Below, in pieces: positions 16,449 to 24,195 of a stretch of DNA of 35,700 nt. The stretch's first letter is position 1; each line of letters starts with the position of its first letter. The notes under the pieces were generated by a model. The model was not told where the DNA came from. It made no database searches and saw only the letters and a list, made by a program, of their open reading frames with translations. Both the position numbers and the translations under genes were made by a program. Location: the NCBI RefSeq assembly GCF_008041835.1, contig NZ_VRYE01000075.1, forward strand, positions 1 to 35,700, in the 5' to 3' direction. Source of the DNA: Ectopseudomonas mendocina (GTDB lineage Bacteria; Pseudomonadota; Gammaproteobacteria; Pseudomonadales; Pseudomonadaceae).

Positions 16449-16873
16449 GCGATCGGTGCCTGCTGCGCGAAGGCGTGTATCCGGCGGATTGGGGCGGGGT
16501 GGCGGAGGATGAGAGGGCGTTCGGCGAGTGACCAGGGATAAACGCCGATCTGCCAGGCCGGCGCCTATTCCCGGTCCGGTCGAGTTGTCGCCGCTGGATG
16601 GGGTAGGCAGAAAGAGCCACCGAGGCCGCGGTGCTCCGCGGCGCACCCTGAGAACACGGCAGGCCTTTGTAGGGGGCGCGCGGGGCCGCCTAGCAGGCTG
16701 TTGAAAAACTATCTGCGTTGCCACTGCTGCGTTAAAAACAGGCTCGTGCGCGAGTCCGATCAAAATGCTCATTTACAGCTCGTAAAGTCGAGCGCGACTC
16801 CGACCGTTTTTCGCCTATTTTTGCCTTGCATTGGCTGCCTCGCCTACGTTTTTCAACGGCCTGCTAGCTCTGC
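16449..16873. other. Gene-free stretch with a MITE-like element
   Basis: 425 bp between the convergent chemoreceptor and kinase-fold genes. The right part is the 178-bp inverted-repeat element at 16690-16867. In the left 240 bp I see nothing I can name, and no clear terminator for either gene. Confidence 0.6.
16690..16867. mobile_element. 178-bp MITE-like element with 20-bp terminal inverted repeats
   Basis: The ends are CTAGCAGGCTGTTGAAAAAC and, inverted, CTAGCAGGCCGTTGAAAAAC (19 of 20 identical). The interior is AT-richer than its surroundings, has no gene, and is itself partly symmetrical. No target duplication longer than the CTAG at the tips is visible. It ends six bases before the stop codon of the kinase-fold gene. 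The size and ends fit a non-autonomous miniature transposable element; no transposase is present in the window. Confidence 0.75.
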
Positions 16874-17953
16874 CTATTCACCAACCTGCCACTCATGCGC
16901 CTGCTGCAGCGCCTGTTCCAGCTCGGCGCGCCAGGCGTCCGGGGTGCGGCCTTCGAGCAGTTCCAGGCGCCGCAGCTGGGCGCCGCATTCGTCCAGGCAG
17001 CGTTGCAGCCAGGCGATGCGCTGCAGGGTCAGCGGCGTGCAGGTCTGGCCGCCGAGGTCGTCCTCCAGATCGCTCAGGTGCGAGCGCCAGGCCTCGCGCA
17101 GGTACAGGCCGTCGAGGCCGCCGCCCAGCGCGTCCTGCCACTGGTCGATGATGCGTTGCAGCCAGGCCAGTACCGTGGCGCTGGCGCCGCGTCCAGCCAG
17201 ATGGCTGCGCAGGCGCCGGTAGCACTCCAGGGCGATGCGCTTTTCCAGTTCCAGCGCGGCCAGCGCGGCGCTCTGTCCGCGCTCGCGTTCCAGGTGCAGC
17301 AGGTGGGCGTAGTAGCAGCGCGTTTCGAAGCGTTCGGCGGCGTGGCACTGCGGGGTCAGCTGGCCGTTGCTGTTGAAGCTGTGCAGCGGCTCGAAGCGGT
17401 ACATATAGCCGAAGTCGAACAGGCGGATGCGGCCGTCGTCGAGCAGGTTGCCGGGGCACAGGTCCCACTCGAAGAAGCCCAGCTGCAGCAGCGCCAGCAG
17501 CGTATCGAACAGCTGCAGCAGGCGCCGCTCGTCCCATTCGCCGATCGCCTCGCCGGCGATCCAGGGCGACAGCAGCAGGCCCTGGCGGTAGCTGGCGTAA
17601 CGCGTCTCGACGATGCCGGCCAGGGCCTCGCCCCAGGCCGGCTGCTGTTTCAAGGCCTGCAGCTCTGCGCGGCGCTGCACCTCGTTGAGAAAGGAGGTCT
17701 GGCCGTCGGGGTTGCGCACCTTGCACGGGTTGCGCGCGCGCTTGAGCGTCCACAGCTGGCCGCCGGCCTCCAGCTGGTAGACCTCGGCGGTCAGCCCACC
17801 GGCGAAGTGGCGGCGTACCCAGGGGCTGCCGGGGCGGGTGGCCAGCAGGTGTTCGAGGGGCAGCGGGCAACCGGCGAGCGAGCCCACCTCCAGTTCGGCG
17901 CGGCTGGCGGCGAAGGCCAGTTGGCTTTGGCGGCGTTGTTGTTCGGGTGTCAT
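16874..17953 (-). CDS. Protein-kinase-fold phosphotransferase of unknown substrate
   Basis: This 359-residue soluble protein has a recognisable kinase-like fold: a glycine-rich loop FAGGLTAEVYQL, a beta-3 Lys in LWTLKRARNP, a helix-C Glu in SFLNEVQRRAEL, a catalytic loop FFEWDLCPGNLL (Asp and Asn in place, Trp instead of the usual His), and a metal-binding DFG in IRLFDFGYMYRFEP. A long helical C-terminal half follows. I do not recognise the family. Its stop-to-start gap after malS is 56 bp on the same strand, so it is probably co-transcribed with it. A sugar or maltodextrin kinase role is conceivable because the window has no glucokinase, but a lipid, protein or small-molecule kinase is equally possible. 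ATG 17953 was preferred over an upstream start at 17980 because it starts closer to conserved-looking sequence. Confidence 0.75.
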   Translation of the reverse strand: MTPEQQRRQSQLAFAASRAELEVGSLAGCPLPLEHLLATRPGSPWVRRHFAGGLTAEVYQLEAGGQLWTLKRARNPCKVRNPDGQTSFLNEVQRRAELQALKQQPAWGEALAGIVETRYASYRQGLLLSPWIAGEAIGEWDERRLLQLFDTLLALLQLGFFEWDLCPGNLLDDGRIRLFDFGYMYRFEPLHSFNSNGQLTPQCHAAERFETRCYYAHLLHLERERGQSAALAALELEKRIALECYRRLRSHLAGRGASATVLAWLQRIIDQWQDALGGGLDGLYLREAWRSHLSDLEDDLGGQTCTPLTLQRIAWLQRCLDECGAQLRRLELLEGRTPDAWRAELEQALQQAHEWQVGE

Positions 17954-18009
17954 ATCGGGTCCTGTTGGTGAGCACAGCACACCCTACGGGTTGGCGTTGG
18001 CATATGCGC

Positions 18010-20073
18010 TTATCGCCCTTGCACTATCACCACCCGGTCTTTGCCCAGGGTGCGAGCGAAGGCGTAGGGCTGGGTGGACAGCTGCTGGTGGCGGCCGGCG
18101 CCGATGGCCGGGTGGCGCGCGCGGAACTGGCCGAGCAGGCGCCAGTGCGCCAGCAGTTCGGCGATGGGCGCCTGCTGCTGGGCGTCCCAGTTCATCGACG
18201 AGCGCGTGCCCTGGTGCGGGTCCGAACCCGTGGGCCCGAGCGGGCGCGCGCTTTCGTCGCCGTAGTAGATCTGCACCGCGCCGGGTGCCAGCAGCAGGGC
18301 TCCGGCCAGGCCGCGCTGGCGCGCCAGTTGATGGCCCTGGTCGGCGAAGAACAGCGAGGTGTCGTGGGACGAGGCGTAGCTCATGAAGTTGTGCCGCGCG
18401 TCGTTGGCCAGCAGCTCGGCGTAGTCGCGGTAGCCGTCCTCGATCTGGCGCAGGCACTCGCTGCCCCTGGCGGCCAGCTCGCCCTGGAAGTCGAAGTTGA
18501 TCAGCGCGTCGAAGCCGTGCTCCTGGTAATCGCTGGCCTGCGGGCCGTGGCCGAACACCTCGCCGACCATCCAGAACGGGCTGCCGCTCATGGGATCATC
18601 GGGGTTGGCCGCCGACCACTCGGCGCGCGCCTTGTCGGCTGCCTGGCGCAGCGCCGCCCAGCTCTCCAGTTCGACGTGCTTGACGGTATCGGCACGAAAG
18701 CCGTCGACGCCGAATTCGCGCACCCAGAAGCTCAGCCATTCCACCAGATAGTCGCGCACCCGGTAGCCCTCGCGTGGCACGGCGCGGGTGTCGGCCTTGC
18801 GCAGCAGGAAGGGCGGCAGGGACACCGGCTGCTGACTCTCGGTCTTGAAGTCGGGGAGGAAGGCCAGCGAGCCTTGGCGCGGGTCGACCAGCACGCTGGG
18901 CGGGCTGTCATAGTCGGCGATGTCGGCGCGTACCCAGTCCTTGCCCCACCACTGGCGCCAGGCGTCGTGCTGGTAGTCGATCAGGTTGTGGTAGGCGTGC
19001 AGGTTCTCGAAGCTCTCCGGCTGCCAGTCGCTCCAGCGCGGCGGCAGGTACTGCTGCATGCCGCCGCGCAGCGCGCCGAAGCCGAGCGCCTGCATGTCGG
19101 CCAGGGTCGAATAGCCGGGGTGGTTGAGCACCACGTCGAACAGCACGCGGATGCCGCGGGCGTGAGCCTGGGCGATCAGCTCGCGCAGCTCGTCTTCCGT
19201 CCCCATGTTGGCGTCCAGGCGGGTGAAGTCCAGGGCGTAGTAACCGTGATAGGCGTAATGGCGAAAGTCGCCCTTGTCACCGCCGCCGACCCAGCCATGG
19301 ATCTGCTCGAAGGGCGCGCTGATCCACAGTGCGTTGACCCCCAGCTGCTGCAGGTAGTCGAGCTTGCCGGTCAGGCCGCGCAGGTCGCCGCCATGGAAGG
19401 TACCGATCTCCTGCTCGCCGTCGGGCTGGCGCCCGTAGCTGCGGTCGTTGCCGGTATCGCCATTGGCGAAGCGGTCGGTGATAGCGAAATACACCGTGGC
19501 ATTGCGCCAGTCGTGGGCGGGCGCTGGCGCCGGCTCGGTTGGCTCGAGCAGGAGCAGGCCGTCGCTATGCGCCGCCGGGGTCAGCTCGATACGGCCGTTT
19601 TCCACCGTGGCCAACTGGCCGCTGTAGGCATCGCGCAGCACCTCGCCATCGGCGAATACCTGGCCGACCGCGACGCTCAGCGCCTCGCCCTGCCAGGTGC
19701 GGCAGGTGCTGCGCGGCGCCTGCTCGCGCAGCGGCAGCAGGCGCAGATGGGGCTGGGCGTCTTCCTGAAACAGCAGGCGATAGCGGCCGGGCTCGCCGAT
19801 CTGCAGGCTGAGTGAGCTGCCCGCGTGCCAGTCCTGACGCTGGTACAAGGCCAGCGGCTGGGCGCTGCCGCTGGCATTGGGCGCCTGCAGACGCAACTGG
19901 CCGGCGCTCAGTTCCAGCTCGACGCTGTAGCGCTGCGGCGCGGAGTTATTCCATTGCAGCGGCACTGGCCGTTGATCCAGCCAGGCCTGCAGCTGCGGCT
20001 CGGCGCTGGCAAACTGGCAGAGCAGGGCGCAGGCCAGGGTGGTGAGCGAAGTAGGCAACGAAGGGCGGCGCAT
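18010..20073 (-). CDS. malS: Periplasmic alpha-amylase MalS
   Basis: This 687-residue GH13 alpha-amylase follows E. coli MalS (676 residues) along its length. A signal peptide (cleavage probably after QFASA) precedes an N-terminal beta domain of about 165 residues with a Cys (STCRTW). The barrel starts at TVYFAITDRFANGDTGND and holds GTFHGGDLRGLTGKLDYLQQ, WISAPFEQIHGWVGGG, nucleophile Asp462 in DGFRADTVKHVEL, acid/base Glu505 in WMVGEVFGHG and Asp571 in SSHDTS. The C-terminal part has LLAPGAVQIYYGDES and GPTGSDPHQGTRS. It degrades long dextrins in the periplasm into transportable sizes. It is divergent from malE, with a MalT box in the shared 254-bp gap. The start at 20073 was chosen for the signal peptide and a GGGAG site. 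Confidence 0.95.
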   Translation of the reverse strand: MRRPSLPTSLTTLACALLCQFASAEPQLQAWLDQRPVPLQWNNSAPQRYSVELELSAGQLRLQAPNASGSAQPLALYQRQDWHAGSSLSLQIGEPGRYRLLFQEDAQPHLRLLPLREQAPRSTCRTWQGEALSVAVGQVFADGEVLRDAYSGQLATVENGRIELTPAAHSDGLLLLEPTEPAPAPAHDWRNATVYFAITDRFANGDTGNDRSYGRQPDGEQEIGTFHGGDLRGLTGKLDYLQQLGVNALWISAPFEQIHGWVGGGDKGDFRHYAYHGYYALDFTRLDANMGTEDELRELIAQAHARGIRVLFDVVLNHPGYSTLADMQALGFGALRGGMQQYLPPRWSDWQPESFENLHAYHNLIDYQHDAWRQWWGKDWVRADIADYDSPPSVLVDPRQGSLAFLPDFKTESQQPVSLPPFLLRKADTRAVPREGYRVRDYLVEWLSFWVREFGVDGFRADTVKHVELESWAALRQAADKARAEWSAANPDDPMSGSPFWMVGEVFGHGPQASDYQEHGFDALINFDFQGELAARGSECLRQIEDGYRDYAELLANDARHNFMSYASSHDTSLFFADQGHQLARQRGLAGALLLAPGAVQIYYGDESARPLGPTGSDPHQGTRSSMNWDAQQQAPIAELLAHWRLLGQFRARHPAIGAGRHQQLSTQPYAFARTLGKDRVVIVQGR

Positions 20074-20216
20074 GGGGTTCTCCCGCAACTGGCGAGCCTC
20101 CAGTACACCCGCACCACGCCGCCTGCAACAGGCGCAGAAGGGGCAGGGGTGCATACTTTTTTCAGGGAGGCGCTGGCAGACTACGCCCCCGCTTCTACGC
20201 CCTCGAGAGCGCGACT

Positions 20217-20226
20217 GGGGAGGATG
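20217..20226 (+). promoter_or_regulatory. MalT box upstream of malEFG (malS/malE intergenic region)
   Basis: GGGGAGGATG, continuing TGGCGCTTGCCC, shares its first 12 bases with the boxes at 12431 and 27132. It points toward malE, whose start codon is 102 bp downstream. A GAGGAT sequence at 20247-20252 takes the place expected for the -10 element. The 254-bp gap also serves malS on the other strand, for which no equally good box was found. Confidence 0.8.
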
Positions 20227-20327
20227 TGGCGCTTGCCCTTTCGGTCGAGGATGACCGGGCTGGCAGAGCGCTCACCGGCTCGCCGCGGTTGTGGATCAAA
20301 AACAAGAAGCCACGAGGACAACAAGAC

Positions 20328-21515
<1,188 letters not shown>

Positions 21516-21520
21516 AATCC

Positions 21521-21552
21521 GGCCGCCGTCTACGCCTGGCGTCGCGGCGGCC
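21521..21552 (+). promoter_or_regulatory. Intercistronic malE-malF stem-loop
   Basis: GGCCGCCG, a 16-base loop and CGGCGGCC give a perfect 8-bp GC stem five bases after the malE stop. No T-run follows. By analogy with the malE-malF REP structure of E. coli it may protect the malE message and keep binding protein above permease level. Confidence 0.6.
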
Positions 21553-21574
21553 CCGCTCCGAGGCTATAAACCTG

Positions 21575-23149
21575 ATGTCCGTCGTCAATCTTTCCGCCGC
21601 CGTGGCCAGTACGCCCATGAAACTGTTTTCCCTGCCATCCCTGCGTGCCGGCCTGCGTTGGAGCCTGTGGGGCCTGTTCAACGCCCTGGCGCTGTACCTG
21701 GTGCTGGCGCTCTACGCCCAGCAGCAGCTGGCCTTCGCCCTGCTCGGGCTGGTGGTCACCGGCATCGCCAGCTACGTGTTCATCAGCCGCCGCGCCTACG
21801 CCCATCGCTATATCTACCCGGCGCTGGCGGGCATGCTGGTGTTCGTCATCTTTCCGCTGCTGTACACCGTGGGCATCGGCTTCACCAACTACAGCGGCAG
21901 CAATCTGCTGAGCTTCGAGCAGGTGCAGCGCTATCACCTGCGCCAGACCTACCTGGCCGGCGAGCGCTACGCCTTCAGCCTGCACCGCGATGAGGCCGGC
22001 GAGCTGCGTTTGCGCGTCGACAAGGGCGAGCGCGGCGCGTTCGTCTCGCCGCCTCTCGTTGGGGATGCGACCGGCGACGCGGCCGGCGAGCCGCTGGCGC
22101 TCAGGGCCGAACGCGAACCCGGCGAGCTGGGCGAGGCACTGGCGCTGCGCGAGGTGATCCAGCGCCGCGCCGAGCTCGAGCAGTGGGTGCTGCGCGGCAG
22201 CGACGGCGAGCTGCTGCGTCTGTACGGCCTGCGCGAGGTGGCGGCGGTCAAGCCGCTGTACCGCCTGCTGGAAAACGGCGACCTGCTCAACACGCGTAGC
22301 AACGAGCGCCTGGAGCCCGACCATACCACCGGCTTCTACCTCGACAGCCACGGCAACAAGGTGGCGCCGGGCTTCACCGTGTTTGCCGGCACCAGCAACT
22401 TCACCCGGGTACTGACCGACCCGAGCATCCGCGGTCCGTTCCTGGAGATCTTCGTCTGGACCGTGGCCTTCGCCGGCCTCACCGTGCTCTTCACCCTGGC
22501 CGTCGGCCTGGTCCTGGCCAGCCTGCTGCAGTGGGATCTGGTGCGCGGCAAGGCGTTCTACCGGCTGATGCTGATCCTGCCCTACGCGGTGCCGGCCTTT
22601 ATCTCCATCCTGGTGTTCCGCGGCCTGTTCAACCAGAACTTCGGTGAGATCAACCTGTTGCTCAACGGCCTGTTCGGCATCCGCCCGGACTGGTTCAGCG
22701 ACCCGACCCTGGCCCGCTCGATGATCCTGATGGTCAACACCTGGCTGGGTTACCCCTACATGCTGCTGCTGTGCATGGGCCTGCTGCAGGCCATTCCGCG
22801 CGACCTCTACGAGGCCTCGGCGATGGATGGCGCCACGCCCCTGGACAACTTGCTGAAGATCACCCTGCCGCTTCTGATCAAGCCGCTGGCGCCGCTTTTG
22901 ATCGCCAGCTTCGCCTTCAACTTCAACAACTTCGTGCTGATCACCCTGCTGACCCGCGGCGGCCCGGACATCATCGGCGCCACCACCCCGGCCGGCACCA
23001 CCGATCTGCTGGTGAGCTACACCTACCGCATCGCCTTCCAGGACTCGGGGCAGAACTTCGCCCTGGCGGCGGCCATCGCCACGCTGATCTTCCTGGTGGT
23101 GGGCGCGCTGGCCTGGCTCAACCTGAAACTGTCGAAAGTCAAAGTCTGA
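21575..23149 (+). CDS. malF: Maltose transporter permease subunit
   Basis: This 524-residue inner-membrane permease forms the sugar channel with MalG. The first three membrane helices lie within about residues 30-105 (including YIYPALAGMLVFVIFPLLYT). A large periplasmic loop of about 170 residues follows, the P2 loop typical of MalF, starting near TNYSGSNLLSFEQVQ. Five more helices follow, from IFVWTVAFAGLTVLFTLAVG on. The MalK-docking EAA loop reads YEASAMDGATPLDNLLKITL, and AGTTDLLVSYTYRIAFQ near the end is conserved. ATG 21575 is used; ATG 21617 would give a length nearer E. coli MalF (514) but has no ribosome-binding site. malG follows 10 bp later. Confidence 0.95.
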   Translation: MSVVNLSAAVASTPMKLFSLPSLRAGLRWSLWGLFNALALYLVLALYAQQQLAFALLGLVVTGIASYVFISRRAYAHRYIYPALAGMLVFVIFPLLYTVGIGFTNYSGSNLLSFEQVQRYHLRQTYLAGERYAFSLHRDEAGELRLRVDKGERGAFVSPPLVGDATGDAAGEPLALRAEREPGELGEALALREVIQRRAELEQWVLRGSDGELLRLYGLREVAAVKPLYRLLENGDLLNTRSNERLEPDHTTGFYLDSHGNKVAPGFTVFAGTSNFTRVLTDPSIRGPFLEIFVWTVAFAGLTVLFTLAVGLVLASLLQWDLVRGKAFYRLMLILPYAVPAFISILVFRGLFNQNFGEINLLLNGLFGIRPDWFSDPTLARSMILMVNTWLGYPYMLLLCMGLLQAIPRDLYEASAMDGATPLDNLLKITLPLLIKPLAPLLIASFAFNFNNFVLITLLTRGGPDIIGATTPAGTTDLLVSYTYRIAFQDSGQNFALAAAIATLIFLVVGALAWLNLKLSKVKV

Positions 23150-23159
23150 GGAACCCGCC

Positions 23160-24050
23160 ATGGCGATGGTGCAACCGAAATCCGTGAAATACCGCTTGTG
23201 GCTGACCCATGCAGGTCTGCTCGGCTTCATCGCGCTGATCGTCTTCCCGCTGCTGATGGTGGTGTCGATCAGCTTCCGCGAAGGCAACTTCGCCACCGGC
23301 AGCCTGCTGCCGGACAACCCGACCCTGGAGCACTGGTCGCTGGCCCTTGGCATTCCCTACCAGCATGCCGATGGCTCGGTGACCCAGCCGCCGTTCCCGG
23401 TGCTGACCTGGCTGTGGAACTCGGTGAAGATCGCCTTCATCAGCTCGGCGCTGATCCTGCTGCTGTCGACTACCAGCGCCTATGCCTTCGCCCGTATGCG
23501 CTTCGCCGGCAAGGGGCCGATCCTCAAGGGCATGCTGATCTTCCAGATGTTCCCGCCGGTGCTGTCGCTGGTGGCCATCTACGCCCTGTTTGACCAGCTC
23601 GGCAAGCATGCCGGCTGGCTCGGGGTGAACAGCCACGGCGCGGTGATCGTCGCCTCGCTCGGCGGCATGGCCCTGCATATCTGGACCATCAAGGGCTACT
23701 TCGAGAGCATCGACGCCTCGCTGGAGGAGGCTGCCATCGTCGACGGCGCCACCACCTGGCAGGCCTTCGTGCACATCCTGCTGCCGATGAGCGTGCCGAT
23801 CCTCGCCGTGGTGTTCATCCTCGCCTTCATCACCAGCATCACCGAATACCCCATCGCTTCGGTGCTGCTGCTGGACGTGGACAAGCTGACCCTGTCGGTC
23901 GGTGCCCAGCAATATCTGTACGAGCAGAACTACCTGTGGGGCGACTTCGCCGCCGCCGCCGTGCTCTCCGGGCTGCCGATCACCCTGGTATTCCTCTATT
24001 GCCAGAAGTGGATAGTCGGCGGGCTGACCGCCGGAGGTGTGAAGGGATAG
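23160..24050 (+). CDS. malG: Maltose transporter permease subunit
   Basis: This 296-residue permease, the same length as E. coli MalG, has six membrane segments, beginning with AGLLGFIALIVFPLLMVVSI. The EAA loop that contacts MalK is LEEAAIVDGATTWQAFVHIL. The periplasmic segment includes LLPDNPTLEHWSLALGIPY, and the protein ends LTAGGVKG. The start follows AGGAACCCGCC, ten bases after malF. It is the last gene of malEFG; malK is not here but 5 kb downstream. Confidence 0.96.
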   Translation: MAMVQPKSVKYRLWLTHAGLLGFIALIVFPLLMVVSISFREGNFATGSLLPDNPTLEHWSLALGIPYQHADGSVTQPPFPVLTWLWNSVKIAFISSALILLLSTTSAYAFARMRFAGKGPILKGMLIFQMFPPVLSLVAIYALFDQLGKHAGWLGVNSHGAVIVASLGGMALHIWTIKGYFESIDASLEEAAIVDGATTWQAFVHILLPMSVPILAVVFILAFITSITEYPIASVLLLDVDKLTLSVGAQQYLYEQNYLWGDFAAAAVLSGLPITLVFLYCQKWIVGGLTAGGVKG

Positions 24051-24059
24051 CCGTGTTTG

Positions 24060-24096
24060 GGTGCGCACGGCCTAGGCGGCCCCGCGACACTCTACG
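24060..24096. repeat. 37-bp dispersed intergenic repeat, copy B
   Basis: This stretch matches 6354-6390 in 36 of 37 positions. It starts nine bases after the malG stop and is followed by the hairpin at 24119-24135. Confidence 0.8.
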
Positions 24097-24118
24097 GGTT
24101 GGGCGTGATCAGCCGTAG

Positions 24119-24135
24119 GGCGGGTGAAACCCGCC
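24119..24135 (+). terminator. Possible terminator hairpin between malG and malT
   Basis: GGCGGGT-GAA-ACCCGCC is a perfect 7-bp stem with a three-base loop, 68 bases after malG. There is no T-run, and GTAGGGCGGGT sequences are common intergenic repeats in Pseudomonas, so it may be a REP-like unit rather than a terminator. Confidence 0.4.
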
Positions 24136-24195
24136 ACCCGATACCGATGTAAGATTCGCCAAAACCCGGACAACGATAAATAACGGGAGAGGATC

